Shown here piece by piece: positions 17,602 through 27,390 of a stretch of DNA of 64,000 bases. The first letter of the stretch is position 1. Each line of letters starts with the position of its first letter. The translations under genes and the position numbers were made by a program. A model generated the notes under the pieces. That model saw nothing but the letters and a program-made list of their open reading frames with translations, did not search any database and was not told the origin of the DNA. This DNA comes from Chryseobacterium aquaeductus (GTDB lineage Bacteria > Bacteroidota > Bacteroidia > Flavobacteriales > Weeksellaceae), in NCBI RefSeq assembly GCF_905175375.1, contig NZ_CAJIMS010000001.1, forward strand, positions 682,001 to 746,000, read 5' to 3'.

Positions 17602-18072
17602 TTAAATTGAGATTGCGTTGATCAATCTGTTTTTATCGCTTAAAAACTCTTCCATAGAGATCATACTTTCAGTTCTCATAACATCTTGGATGTCGTCGAT
17701 CTGATAAATAATTTTTTTAGCATCTTCAGTGTTTTTAGCTTTTACCTTGCAGAAAATGTTATATTTTCCTGAGATAACGCTTGCTTCTACTACGTTTGGA
17801 ATTGTTCCTAACTCTTTCAAAACCTCTTGAGTACGGTTTGATTTTGTTAAAAGGATTCCGATAAAAGCTGTAAAGTGGTAATCTAGTTTACCGTAATCTA
17901 AATTAAGAGATGATCCTAAAATAATACCTGCATCTTCCATTTTCTTCACCCTTACGTGTATTGTACCTGCAGATACATCCATCTGCTTTGCAATTTCTGT
18001 AAATGGCATTCTTGTATTTTCTACTAAGAAATCAAGAATTTTCTTGTCTATTTCGTCCAGTTGATAGTTCAT
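17602..18072 (-). CDS. Lrp/AsnC family transcriptional regulator
   Basis: 156-residue leucine-responsive-type regulator. The N-terminal winged helix (about residues 4-60) has ILDFLVENTRMPFTEIAKQM and VSAGTIHVRVKKMEDAGII; the C-terminal RAM effector-binding domain (about 65-150) has HFTAFIGILLT and VVEASVISGKYNIFCKV. It would bind DNA as an octamer or hexadecamer and sense an amino acid. The 134-base AT-rich gap on its far side separates it from tamB's stop; no operator could be assigned. Confidence 0.95.
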   Translation of the reverse strand: MNYQLDEIDKKILDFLVENTRMPFTEIAKQMDVSAGTIHVRVKKMEDAGIILGSSLNLDYGKLDYHFTAFIGILLTKSNRTQEVLKELGTIPNVVEASVISGKYNIFCKVKAKNTEDAKKIIYQIDDIQDVMRTESMISMEEFLSDKNRLINAISI

Positions 18073-18206
18073 ATTAGTGAAATTATATTTTTCCTAAAAA
18101 ATCGATAAATTTTTTACAAAATTAAGAAAAATAAATTAACTAAAAAAAATATATCAAAGATTAACAATAATTAACACATATGATAAAAATCATTCAAAGA
18201 TTCAGA

Positions 18207-21200
18207 TTATTTAACCCCTGATTTTACGGAATCTGTTTTTATTTCATTATTATTCACAGGTGTTTTTTTATCTTTTTTCTTCTTTTTAAAGAAAGAATTG
18301 AAGCTTTTACTCCATACGATACCACCTCCATACGCTTGATTCGCAGATCCGTTTGTGCCCACTGTTCCTACACCCATTCCTATATTAGACGGTTTGGAAT
18401 ACCCACGTAAAACCAATGTACCGTCATTCTTTTTAGAAATATCATATTCAATACTTCCTTCCCCAGAGAGATAATTGACATCAGTAGCAGCTGTTTTGTT
18501 GATAGGAATACCCAAACCCGTTTTCACCGTAATTCTTGGTGATAGATCAAAGCTTACTCCTGCATTGGCTCGATCTCCGATATTTGAATTCTGATTGGCT
18601 TTTACATAATTTAAGTCGATCTGAAATTCACTACTCACTGTATTTAAAACGGAGCCTAGTTGTTTCAGAAGCAAATTGTAACCTGAAGATTCGGCCACAC
18701 CTGCAGCATCAAAAGTCAACCCTCCGGTATTTGATACATTGAAACTATTTAACAACAAAATAGATCCAAACTGCAAAACATTTTCACCCTCAGTCTGATT
18801 GATTTTCGTTGCTAATGTTTCTTTTACCTGACTAGAGACATCAAGTGCAGTCACATTCAAATCAATTTTAGGATCATTTAATGTGTTGGTGATTTTTGCC
18901 TGTAAAAGTATACTGATCGGTTGCAATTGCCCCATGTTTAAATATTCTCCGGCGTTGGAAACCATTCTTACATAGTTTGCCGTAATATCCAAAGCCGGTT
19001 TCATAGCATCACCATCCCAACGGATACTGCTGTTTTTCTGAATCTGGAAGGTTCTGTTCAAAATGGCTTTCGAAACAAAAGTACCGCTGTCTACCATATA
19101 TGATCCGTTCATTGCAATCGCACCCTGTCTTCCCATCTGGAATCTTAAATCTTCTGCAACACCTTTTACCGTGATATTTCCAGCATCATCTCCCACCAAA
19201 ACATTTACTGTAGTTCCTTTATCAACATCCAAACTGAAATCGATATTCATATTGGCACCAGATTTTTTCTTATCTTCCAAAGTTACCAAACCGTCTTTTC
19301 CTTCTTTTAAAAACCTCAGCATTTTAAATTCTTCTACATTGGAGGTAGAACTTGAATTGAAAGTAAATGTACTTCCGTTAAGAGCTTTCATGTTTGGAGT
19401 AGATAAATTCAAGGCTGAAACAGGACCATCAACGTACAAATCACCTTGCCCGTAAACTCTTCCCCAAAAAAGATCGTAATCTTTTTGTGTAGTACTCAGC
19501 ATTAGCAAATTATCTGCTCTCATTACAAGGTTGACACCCATTGATGATAAAGTTTCAAACTGTATCGCCCCGGAAATTGTTCCTTTCGAGTTTGATCTAC
19601 CGTCGCTTACCCCAATATTGTTTAGAATTGCCAAACCTTTAGAAAGAGGTATAACGGTATCATTAAAGGAGTAATCAACGCCTGTGAATAAAAGTTTAAG
19701 ACCAAATTGTTTCAAAGCAATATCTCCACTGTAATCGAGATCTTTCAGAGTTCCGGTAATTTTTAAATCTCCGGTTGCTTTTCCTCTTAAATTCCCAAAA
19801 ACAGTCTGTACAAACTGTTGAGTAAATGCCAAATCAAATTCACTCAACTGTGCCGTAAAATCTATTGTCGGCGAAGGTGTATTATTATTTACAGTACCTG
19901 TAAGATGTAAATTATTATTACCGATTATTCCGGCAGAAGCTACCTTTACATCTACGTCATAGACATTGAGAGAAAAACCATTGACGGCAGAGATCGTAAT
20001 GTCTCCCATATCATTTCCGTTCATCATAATGTCATCGATCGTCATATCAACCAGAGGTTGCAGAGTACTCTGATCCATCTTGATTTTCACGCTTCCGTTT
20101 GCCAAACCCTTAATATCCATAGGGTTTCCTCCGGCTTGCATTTCTAACAATTTTTCTATAGCAAAATCCTGAACTTCAGCATCAACGTAAAAATCTTTTG
20201 CAGATTTAAAGATAGATTCATTAATTAAGAGCGAACTTTTATCAGAATAAATTTTAAGATTTTTAATTTCAAAATCCTGTGTTTTTTTACGGTAACTTAT
20301 ATAATGATCGAGTTCTGCACTGGTATCAATTGCCCAGGTAACTTTGTTAAAATTGACTTCTGTCGGTTCAAATCTAAATATATAATCTCCCTCAGGATTT
20401 GTAGATTGATTAAAGTTGATCGCATAGTTTTTCAAATTTTCATCAAGCTCATCCTCCGGACTTCCGTATTTAAAACTGGTGGCAATCCTTAGTGTTGCGT
20501 TATTTTCATTTTTACCTGTAAGAAGAATATCTTTCAGGATATTTTTATTGTACTCTACCCTTTTTATTTTTGCATACAGCTGCTGATCGAGATTGGCAGT
20601 GTTGATTCTTACCATCACACTATCAACCAAAGCACTGTCTCGGGTCATAGTTTCCCTATCATTGATTTTGTAATCCGGATTTGCATTTGCCAGCGCCATG
20701 TCTGCATCAGTAATTTCCTCTTTTTTGGTCATTACATATTTCAGGGAAGCAGCATCAAGATTTAAAATCAGATTGTTTGAATTTCCATCATATTCTCCTT
20801 CTACAGTTGCACCTTGAGGAAGCTTTAAATCTGGCATAAAGTAACTTACCAAACCTTGCTGAACATCAAAATTCATCGTAAAATTTTGTCCGCGGTAGAG
20901 TTTTCTCGGTGGCGGACCTACGAGAATTTTGCATAAACCATTCTCTACCATTCCTGCAAGATCGGCGAGATTATATTTTCCTGAAATTTTACCATCTACT
21001 GCTCCAGGAGCACTTACATCAATGATTCGGTTTCCACCTTCTACAAACGTTTTCACTTTTGCAGTAGGAATTTCGTAACGTTGTGTAGCGGTTGCAAAAC
21101 TGATTTTATTTGCCTCAACATCGAGGTTCAGATCATTTAAATTACTCATCGACATTCTGCCGTTTACCTGTCCGCTTACAATTTGATTTCCGGGTTTATC

Positions 21201-22991
21201 GGTAAAATAATTCATATTAAGATGCGTTACATTCGCATCAATATTTGCAGAAATTCTTGAAGTGCTAAAGTCAATCAAACCTTTTACGGACGCTTTTGCC
21301 TGCTCATCATTTACGGTAATTAATCCGTTGTATTTTTTATGGTCAAGCAATCCGTCGAGATAAAGATTATTGATTTCTTTATTCATGATCTCAATACTGG
21401 AAATCTGAGATTTTGTGCTTACCCGCATCGTATTGACATCAAAACTCTGCCCGTTGATATTAAATTTTCCCGATATAAGACCAACCGCTTTACTTTTTGT
21501 AATGACTGAAGTATTCAAATCTTTTACATCTGCATAGCCTACATACTTTGGCATCGTGGTACTGAAATCCGTTAACGAAAAGTTAGAAATTTTTGCTTGC
21601 CCAATTCCCGTCATCAGGTTTCCGGAAGACACATACACTTGTTTGGGATTTACCTTTACATCTCCGTTATACTTTAATTTACCAAAATCATCCGCAAAAT
21701 TTTTCATTTTTGAGGAGATAAATTTCGGCATCATTTTTTTCAAATCTTTATAGGTAAAATCAGCAGATAGATTGTTGGTTTCAATAAGAAAATTACCCTT
21801 CAGAAGATCGGTAATATTCATCTTTTTTGTTGCAATATTCACGTCAGGATTTCTGATCAAAAAATTATCCAGCGTAAATTTATTCAACGGGCCAGCCATC
21901 TTCCCGGAAATATTAAAAGGAATATAATTGTCCCAGTTGGTTACAAAATAAGAAATGTCATAACCGCTCAACTGACTTCCCAATTTGAGATTCATATCCC
22001 ATTTTACTTTATTGGTAAAATCTGCCCACGAGCCTTTGTTTAGGTTAAATTTTATATCACCCTGCAGAAGAGAATGATCTGTATTTAAGGTTAAATCTTT
22101 CAGAAAAAGAAAATCTTCGGTCATCGAAAAATCAGTAGAAAATGTGTCTACAAAATGAGATTTCCCCCATCGTTTGGTGGTAAATGTAAAATTGTTGATT
22201 TGCGCAGTAATATTTACGCCATCTACTTTTAGTCTTGGTGCTATAAGATTTACATTGGTCGCTGTAAGCCATTTCCCGGCCTCTCCTGGAGAATTTTGAT
22301 TAACGATCGATACTTTAGAATCTAAAATTTCTAATCTTGAATTTAACTGAAAAGGCGGTTTTGCAGGATCTGCCTTTTTTCCGCTGTCGAAAAGTTTGGT
22401 AAATCGTATAAAATTTGAAATACTGTCTCCTTTGTAAGTAATCACTTTTATATCAGCATCAATAAGTCTTAAACCATTAAAACTTAAAGAATTGTTTTTA
22501 CCAACGTTTGTAGCCAAAGAAAACCAATCTGAATTGGCTTTAAACTCTCGTGCTTTAATAAAATCTAAATCTTTATAATCTTTTATCCTTAAACCTTTGA
22601 TCGTAACATCTCCAAAAAAATCTACCTCTACACTTTCTGTAGACATTTTTGCTTTAAAATCTCTGTTGACAATCTGTAAAGCTTGATCGGCAGCCCATCT
22701 TTTCGTAACCGGAAGATTGATGGCGATAAAAATAATGACCACAAGAGAAAGCACAGACCAAAATAAAATAAGAAGAAGTTTTGCCCACCAAGAGTAGCTG
22801 GTAACATCTTTAGCAGCCTGTTTACCAAATTCCTGAGCCGTATCTATTGGATGATGCAAAGCTTCAGAAGCAAATTCAGAAGCTTCTTTCACGGTCTCCT
22901 GAACGTTGTCAACAGTCTTTTGTACCTGATCTCCTAAGTTTTCAGCTACTGATTTTTTTTCATTATCGTTATTATTCTCTAACTTTGCCAT
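18207..22991 (-). CDS. tamB: TamB-like translocation/assembly module protein (DUF490)
   Basis: Very large envelope protein of the AsmA/TamB superfamily, which spans the periplasm and moves lipids or helps assemble outer-membrane proteins. An upstream start would give 1628 residues, but MAKLENN at 22991 is preferred (1594-1595 residues), since the longer version would run through tsaD. A cytoplasmic N-terminus of about 65 residues (acidic, Val/Glu-rich) precedes one membrane helix (LLLILFWSVLSLVVIIFIAI). A long beta-rich region follows, with the DUF490 domain near the C-terminus (FNSSSTSNVEEFKML to ANAGVSFDLSPRITVKTGL). It ends in a Lys-rich tail. The start codons of tamB and tsaD are 4 bases apart, back to back. 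Confidence 0.88.
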   Translation of the reverse strand: MAKLENNNDNEKKSVAENLGDQVQKTVDNVQETVKEASEFASEALHHPIDTAQEFGKQAAKDVTSYSWWAKLLLILFWSVLSLVVIIFIAINLPVTKRWAADQALQIVNRDFKAKMSTESVEVDFFGDVTIKGLRIKDYKDLDFIKAREFKANSDWFSLATNVGKNNSLSFNGLRLIDADIKVITYKGDSISNFIRFTKLFDSGKKADPAKPPFQLNSRLEILDSKVSIVNQNSPGEAGKWLTATNVNLIAPRLKVDGVNITAQINNFTFTTKRWGKSHFVDTFSTDFSMTEDFLFLKDLTLNTDHSLLQGDIKFNLNKGSWADFTNKVKWDMNLKLGSQLSGYDISYFVTNWDNYIPFNISGKMAGPLNKFTLDNFLIRNPDVNIATKKMNITDLLKGNFLIETNNLSADFTYKDLKKMMPKFISSKMKNFADDFGKLKYNGDVKVNPKQVYVSSGNLMTGIGQAKISNFSLTDFSTTMPKYVGYADVKDLNTSVITKSKAVGLISGKFNINGQSFDVNTMRVSTKSQISSIEIMNKEINNLYLDGLLDHKKYNGLITVNDEQAKASVKGLIDFSTSRISANIDANVTHLNMNYFTDKPGNQIVSGQVNGRMSMSNLNDLNLDVEANKISFATATQRYEIPTAKVKTFVEGGNRIIDVSAPGAVDGKISGKYNLADLAGMVENGLCKILVGPPPRKLYRGQNFTMNFDVQQGLVSYFMPDLKLPQGATVEGEYDGNSNNLILNLDAASLKYVMTKKEEITDADMALANANPDYKINDRETMTRDSALVDSVMVRINTANLDQQLYAKIKRVEYNKNILKDILLTGKNENNATLRIATSFKYGSPEDELDENLKNYAINFNQSTNPEGDYIFRFEPTEVNFNKVTWAIDTSAELDHYISYRKKTQDFEIKNLKIYSDKSSLLINESIFKSAKDFYVDAEVQDFAIEKLLEMQAGGNPMDIKGLANGSVKIKMDQSTLQPLVDMTIDDIMMNGNDMGDITISAVNGFSLNVYDVDVKVASAGIIGNNNLHLTGTVNNNTPSPTIDFTAQLSEFDLAFTQQFVQTVFGNLRGKATGDLKITGTLKDLDYSGDIALKQFGLKLLFTGVDYSFNDTVIPLSKGLAILNNIGVSDGRSNSKGTISGAIQFETLSSMGVNLVMRADNLLMLSTTQKDYDLFWGRVYGQGDLYVDGPVSALNLSTPNMKALNGSTFTFNSSSTSNVEEFKMLRFLKEGKDGLVTLEDKKKSGANMNIDFSLDVDKGTTVNVLVGDDAGNITVKGVAEDLRFQMGRQGAIAMNGSYMVDSGTFVSKAILNRTFQIQKNSSIRWDGDAMKPALDITANYVRMVSNAGEYLNMGQLQPISILLQAKITNTLNDPKIDLNVTALDVSSQVKETLATKINQTEGENVLQFGSILLLNSFNVSNTGGLTFDAAGVAESSGYNLLLKQLGSVLNTVSSEFQIDLNYVKANQNSNIGDRANAGVSFDLSPRITVKTGLGIPINKTAATDVNYLSGEGSIEYDISKKNDGTLVLRGYSKPSNIGMGVGTVGTNGSANQAYGGGIVWSKSFNSFFKKKKKDKKTPVNNNEIKTDSVKSGVK
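22957..22987 (+). promoter_or_regulatory. Putative tsaD promoter inside the tamB start
   Basis: TAACTTTG (22980-22987) is a perfect TAnnTTTG -7 element; TTTT at 22957-22960 lies 19 bases before it, one mismatch from the -33 TTTG. The element ends 8 bases before the tsaD ATG, so transcription would begin about at the start codon. It overlaps the first codons of tamB on the other strand. Confidence 0.6.
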
Positions 22992-22995
22992 TACT

Positions 22996-24012
22996 ATGAG
23001 TGACTCTATAATTTTAGGTATCGAATCGTCTTGTGACGATACTTCAGCAGCGATTATCAAAGGAAATTCTATTCTTTCCAACATTGCCGCCAACCAAGAG
23101 ATTCATAAAGAATATGGTGGCGTTGTTCCTGAGCTTGCGTCACGAGCTCATCAGCAGAATATTATTCCTGTTGTAGAAAAATCCTTAAACGAAGCAAATA
23201 TACAACAAAATGCAATCTCTGCCATAGGCTTTACCCGCGGTCCAGGACTTTTGGGTTCTCTTCTTGTAGGAACTTCTTTTGCTAAGTCTCTGGCTATGAG
23301 CTTAGATATTCCCTTAATTGAGGTCAATCACCTTCAGGCGCATATCTTGGCGCACTTCATCGACGATGCAAATCCTGTGCCGCCAAAATTCCCATTTTTG
23401 TGTCTTACCGTCAGTGGCGGACATACCATGATTGTCTTGGTTAAAGATTATTTCTACATGGAAATTATCGGGAAAACAATTGACGATGCCGCAGGTGAAG
23501 CTTTTGATAAAATTGGAAAAATTTTCGACTTAGATTATCCCGCAGGGCCGATTATCGACAGGTTGTCCAAAGAAGGAAATCCCGATGCTTTTCAATTTAA
23601 CAAACCAAGATTAGAAAATTACGACTACTCTTTCAGCGGAATCAAGACTTCAGTTTTGTATTTCATTCAGAAAGAAGTGAAGAAAAATCCAAATTTCATT
23701 AAAGAAAATATGAATGATCTTTGCGCATCAGTACAAAAATGCATTATCGAAATTCTGATGAATAAACTGGAGAAAGCTGCGAAAGATTTAAACATAAAAG
23801 AAGTTGCCATTGCTGGTGGAGTCTCTGCCAATTCTGCGCTAAGAAAAGTGATGCAAGATAATCATCAAAGATTGGGCTGGGATATTTACATTCCGAAATT
23901 TGAATATACAACAGATAATGCCGCAATGATTGCCATGGTTGCCCAATTAAAATTTGAACGTGGAGAATTTACAGATCTGAGAACAACAGCAATTTCAAAA
24001 TACGATTTATAA
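22996..24012 (+). CDS. tsaD: tRNA N6-threonylcarbamoyladenosine transferase TsaD
   Basis: 338-residue essential enzyme that transfers the threonylcarbamoyl group to A37 of ANN-decoding tRNAs, working with TsaB/TsaE. ASKHA-fold features: ILGIESSCDDTSAAI at the N-terminus, the metal-binding histidines in VNHLQAHILAHF, SGGHTMIVL, the GEAFDKIGK loop and AIAGGVSANSALR near the C-terminus. Length is normal. The ATG at 22996 gives an almost leaderless mRNA from the TAACTTTG element and lies 4 bases from the divergent tamB start. MtaB (45529) acts on the same modified base. Confidence 0.97.
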   Translation: MSDSIILGIESSCDDTSAAIIKGNSILSNIAANQEIHKEYGGVVPELASRAHQQNIIPVVEKSLNEANIQQNAISAIGFTRGPGLLGSLLVGTSFAKSLAMSLDIPLIEVNHLQAHILAHFIDDANPVPPKFPFLCLTVSGGHTMIVLVKDYFYMEIIGKTIDDAAGEAFDKIGKIFDLDYPAGPIIDRLSKEGNPDAFQFNKPRLENYDYSFSGIKTSVLYFIQKEVKKNPNFIKENMNDLCASVQKCIIEILMNKLEKAAKDLNIKEVAIAGGVSANSALRKVMQDNHQRLGWDIYIPKFEYTTDNAAMIAMVAQLKFERGEFTDLRTTAISKYDL

Positions 24013-24189
24013 TTATTTTCTACCGCAAAAGAAATTATTAAAAATAAAGAATTAAAAAGTTTGCAAAATGTAAGCAGTTATTTTTTTAGTCATTATTGTT
24101 TGTTAGCTTTTGAAAAGCTAAATTCACACAAAATCTTTTGTTTCTTTTGTGGTAAAATATCACAAACTATTAAAAATTAACATCTACAG

Positions 24190-24600
24190 ATGAAAGTATT
24201 ATTAGAAGAAAAAGTACTGGTAAAGCATTCTAAAAAGAACTCGAAATATTATTGGGTTTTAGAAACGATTACTGGGAAAAATGACGTGACAGAAAAATCT
24301 GAAGACGAAGAATATTTGATGGCAAGCTCAGAAATTGGGTATATTCAAAATGTAAAGGAAGAGATTATTGAAAAAATGAATTCTGAGAATGTTTTCAGTT
24401 TTGCCTACGATCCAAAAGAAGGAGATTATTTATCCATCAAAAACAATTTAAGAAAAAATGAATATCTGAACTTGATCTATATGAATAACATTTGGGTTGA
24501 AGAAATTTACGCTTGTTCGTACCGAGATTGTGAAGGCGATATTTACACAACGATAAAAACCGGAGTTGCATTTTTAAGTGATAATGAGATTACATTTTAA
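24190..24600 (+). CDS. Conserved-looking small protein, unknown function
   Basis: 136 residues, soluble, no signal or membrane segment. Acidic and Lys-rich, with KHSKKNSKYYWVLETITGKND at the N-terminus and EEIYACSYRDCEGDIYTTIKTG near the end. I do not recognise a domain. The codon use fits its neighbours, so it is probably a real gene. It starts 177 bases after tsaD and ends 40 bases before rsmE, with which it may be cotranscribed. Confidence 0.65.
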   Translation: MKVLLEEKVLVKHSKKNSKYYWVLETITGKNDVTEKSEDEEYLMASSEIGYIQNVKEEIIEKMNSENVFSFAYDPKEGDYLSIKNNLRKNEYLNLIYMNNIWVEEIYACSYRDCEGDIYTTIKTGVAFLSDNEITF

Positions 24601-24640
24601 GATCATTTATTTGTAAAGTTTAATCATATCTAATATTACT

Positions 24641-25336
24641 ATGAAACTTTTTTTTGGCGAAATCAGTAATGATTTAGTAATCATCAACGAAGAAGAGCAA
24701 CAGCATATCGTGAAAGTTCTTCGTATGAAAGACGGTGAGAAAATCCATATTACGGATGGAAAAGGAAATCTTGCTTCCGGAAAGTTGATTATTGAAGGCA
24801 AGAAAGCAGGAATTGAGGTTTTAGAAATCAAAACGGAAACGCCTGATTTTAATCCTAAACTTCACATTGCTATTGCTCCGACAAAAAATATTGACAGAAT
24901 TGAATTTTTCGTTGAAAAAGCAGTAGAAATGGGAATTTCTGAGATTACAATACTTCAGACTGAAAAAACTGAACGTAAAAATCTGAATATCGATAAAATC
25001 AGGAAACAGGCGATTGCCGCTTCTAAACAAAGTCTGAGATTCCATTTCCCGGTCATTAATGATTTAATTAAATTATCTGATTTCCTGAAAAATATAAATT
25101 CTGAAACAACTTTTGTAGCGCACTGCAACGAAAATTTAGAAAGAATTCATTTAAACGAAATTCCAAAACTAGAAAGTTATACTTTTTTGATTGGTCCTGA
25201 AGGCGATTTTTCAGATAGAGAAATTCAGTTTTTAGCCGAAAAAGGAATTAAAGCCGTTTCGCTCGGAAATCAAAGATTGAGAACAGAAACTGCAGGCGTT
25301 TTTGTAGCCGCATGGAATTACAACAAAATGATTTAA
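24641..25336 (+). CDS. rsmE: 16S rRNA (uracil-1498-N3)-methyltransferase RsmE
   Basis: 231-residue SPOUT methyltransferase that methylates U1498 of 16S rRNA with S-adenosylmethionine. The N-terminal PUA-like region (QQHIVKVLRMKDGEKIHITDGKG) is followed by the SPOUT fold with the C-terminal knot signature LIGPEGDFSDREIQF and SLGNQRLRTETAGVFV. Length and motifs are typical. Convergent with 25349, with 12 bases between the stops. Confidence 0.96.
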   Translation: MKLFFGEISNDLVIINEEEQQHIVKVLRMKDGEKIHITDGKGNLASGKLIIEGKKAGIEVLEIKTETPDFNPKLHIAIAPTKNIDRIEFFVEKAVEMGISEITILQTEKTERKNLNIDKIRKQAIAASKQSLRFHFPVINDLIKLSDFLKNINSETTFVAHCNENLERIHLNEIPKLESYTFLIGPEGDFSDREIQFLAEKGIKAVSLGNQRLRTETAGVFVAAWNYNKMI

Positions 25337-25348
25337 TTCAAATTTATC

Positions 25349-26206
25349 TTACACTTTCAAATAATTTTCAGAAAATTTTCCGTTCAAAATAGAAGAAAAA
25401 ATATGATATGGAAATAGAATAACGAGGATGAAATAATTTGCAGCTTCAAAATCAGCCAGTACAAATTTCATGGTGTACCAATGAAAAATGAAAAGGAATA
25501 TCATAAAGAAAGTGAGTAATTTTCTGTTGAATGCTCCCAAAAAACATAGAAATTGGCAAAAAATTCCACCAACAGTAAGAATTACCCAGACATTTTCGTA
25601 CGCATAAATTTCCTTCATCCAATCAGGAATTAGCTCGTCTGCCCTGTAGTAATTATCGTAGGTATTGAGTTTCGCAGCGTTTTTATCGATCCATATCACT
25701 TTATCGGTCTGCTTGATTATATTTTTTGCGGTTCCAATAATTTTCCACATTCCTGCCATTGTGTAGGTTGACAAAATTCCGAGATAAAAATATTGAATCA
25801 GTTTGTAATCTTTACTTTCCAGCTTTTTGGGGAGAAGAAAAATACTTAGAAAAAAACCAAGAATAATGAGATGATTATCGTGGTGTACACCATAATTTGC
25901 TGAAATTGGCAGACTTATAATTGCGGTAAGTAAAAAAATGAATACGTTGAGAATATAAGCTGGTTTTAGGAAACTCCAGACTAAAACCAGTGCATAAATT
26001 ATTAAAAGACTTATAAAAAACAATTGAGAAGGATATTCCGGAAATATTATTTTCTGTAACCAAAACACCGGTTCGTTGAGCTCTACAGGTCTTTCTCTTA
26101 AATTTTTAAATTTAAAATATTGAACGCAAAGCCAATACAAACCAAAGATTCTCAACAGGTAATAAGAAACTTTAAAATTAAAAACAGTGAGTTGCGGATA
26201 CTTCAT
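25349..26206 (-). CDS. Multi-pass membrane protein, possibly HTTM/VKG-carboxylase-like
   Basis: 285 residues with about seven to eight hydrophobic segments and aromatic-rich loops. The HHDNHLIILGFFLSIFLL stretch and AGMWKIIG resemble membrane proteins of the HTTM (vitamin K-dependent carboxylase-like) superfamily, but the match is weak and the function is not established. Its ATG overlaps the stop of 26206-26637 by one base (TAATG), so the two are translationally coupled. Last gene of a three-gene minus-strand operon with a TrmH-type methyltransferase. Confidence 0.7.
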   Translation of the reverse strand: MKYPQLTVFNFKVSYYLLRIFGLYWLCVQYFKFKNLRERPVELNEPVFWLQKIIFPEYPSQLFFISLLIIYALVLVWSFLKPAYILNVFIFLLTAIISLPISANYGVHHDNHLIILGFFLSIFLLPKKLESKDYKLIQYFYLGILSTYTMAGMWKIIGTAKNIIKQTDKVIWIDKNAAKLNTYDNYYRADELIPDWMKEIYAYENVWVILTVGGIFCQFLCFLGAFNRKLLTFFMIFLFIFHWYTMKFVLADFEAANYFILVILFPYHIFSSILNGKFSENYLKV

Positions 26207-26637
26207 TACAGTTTTGTAATTAATTTCTTATTGATATTCATCTTTTTTCCACCGATTTCTTTAGGGTTATAGATTTCTTTATACAGAACATAACCATCAT
26301 AGTTGGGAGCAATATCTTTTGCAAAGATCAACAGTTTTTTTCTGCTTATTTCTCGGGTATCATTGTTTTCTATATTTTTCCCGTACGTATCGGTAATCAC
26401 AGCCTGATCATTCGATTCATAATTTTTCAAAGGAGTGAAATTTATTTTTGCAGTATCAGAATTTTTCACGCCATACAACACATATCTTTCCTCCTCCAAA
26501 GCACCACCACTGGGAACGGTAAACAACTTCCAGCTTGCAAACGGAAACATTTCTTTATGTCCTTTTTCGATGAGTACAAGGCTTACCAAAGACATACAAA
26601 AAGAAAAAATAAATAAGTGTTTTGTATATTTTTTCAT
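26206..26637 (-). CDS. Membrane-anchored protein of unknown function, partner of 25349
   Basis: 143 residues. One N-terminal membrane helix or uncleaved signal (KHLFIFSFCMSLVSLVLI) is followed by KEMFPFASWKLFTVPSGG and an outer soluble domain of beta character ending in a Lys-rich tail. FPF-x-SW-x-LF is a motif I associate with proteins encoded next to HTTM-type membrane proteins (recalled, not checked). It overlaps both neighbours: ATGA with the methyltransferase stop and TAATG with the downstream gene. That implies a stoichiometric pair with the membrane protein. Confidence 0.7.
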   Translation of the reverse strand: MKKYTKHLFIFSFCMSLVSLVLIEKGHKEMFPFASWKLFTVPSGGALEEERYVLYGVKNSDTAKINFTPLKNYESNDQAVITDTYGKNIENNDTREISRKKLLIFAKDIAPNYDGYVLYKEIYNPKEIGGKKMNINKKLITKL

Positions 26638-27308
26638 GAGAAAACTAGATTATGATCCTTCATATATTTTTCAAAAATCTGTTTTCCGCTTTGCATAGAA
26701 TTCACAGCCCAGCGGATTTTCATTTTCAACAGTTTTTCTTCATCAAGCTTATAATTGATATTCGATTTTAGTAGTTTTTGCTTTAATTCATACATACAAA
26801 TTGAAGCCGCAACAGAAACATTAAAACTTCGTGTAAAACCATACATCGGAATCGCTAAAGTTTCATCAGCAAAATCTAAAATCTCTTGTGAAACACCTTC
26901 CATTTCGGTTCCGAAAACCAAAGCAATGGGTTCGGTAATTTCATAGTCGGGTAACATTGTAGCATTGTTTTCTAACGAAACAACCACAATTTTGTAACCT
27001 TTATCTTTAATTTTTTGAAAAGACTCCATATTCCGCGGAAGTTTTTCTACTTCGACCCAAGTGTCGGCACCTTTTGTAACACGGAGATTGGGTTCAAAAT
27101 TATTTTCCTCCTGCAAAGCTACAACTTTATGAAAGCCACAGGCTTCCACAGATCTTACAATTGCAGCAGCATTCCGGAATTGATATACATCTTCCAAAAC
27201 AGGCAAAACAAAATCTGAACTGTCGGGAGCAAAATGTTCTATTTTCCTCAATCTTTCTTCTGTAAGAAACTGTTTCAAATACTCGTACGCTTTTGCTAAA
27301 TCTTCCAT
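26634..27308 (-). CDS. TrmH/SpoU-family RNA 2'-O-methyltransferase
   Basis: 224-residue SPOUT methyltransferase. The three SpoU motifs are visible: VLEDVYQFRNAAAIVRSVEACGF, ALVFGTEMEGVSQEIL and IPMYGFTRSFNVSVAASICMYE. The order and the C-terminal helical extension (about residues 175-224) resemble TrmH, which methylates G18 of tRNAs. Promoter-proximal gene of the three-gene operon; its stop overlaps the next ATG. Whether the target is tRNA G18 or another 2'-OH is inference. Confidence 0.9.
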   Translation of the reverse strand: MEDLAKAYEYLKQFLTEERLRKIEHFAPDSSDFVLPVLEDVYQFRNAAAIVRSVEACGFHKVVALQEENNFEPNLRVTKGADTWVEVEKLPRNMESFQKIKDKGYKIVVVSLENNATMLPDYEITEPIALVFGTEMEGVSQEILDFADETLAIPMYGFTRSFNVSVAASICMYELKQKLLKSNINYKLDEEKLLKMKIRWAVNSMQSGKQIFEKYMKDHNLVFS

Positions 27309-27390
27309 CTATTTTCAAATCTTTGCAAATTAACGTATTTTTGAAATTCTGAACCTGAAAACAAACTCAAATTTTATATAAAAAGTAAAA

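Noticed and set aside
22992..23093. Longer tamB start at 23093
   Set aside because: It would overlap the first 98 bases of tsaD; the ATG at 22991 gives a normal cytoplasmic start directly at the gene border.
24013..24189. Small gene or riboswitch before 24190
   Set aside because: The gap has a few TTTTGT repeats and AT-rich sequence; no start/stop pair of useful length and no recognisable aptamer.
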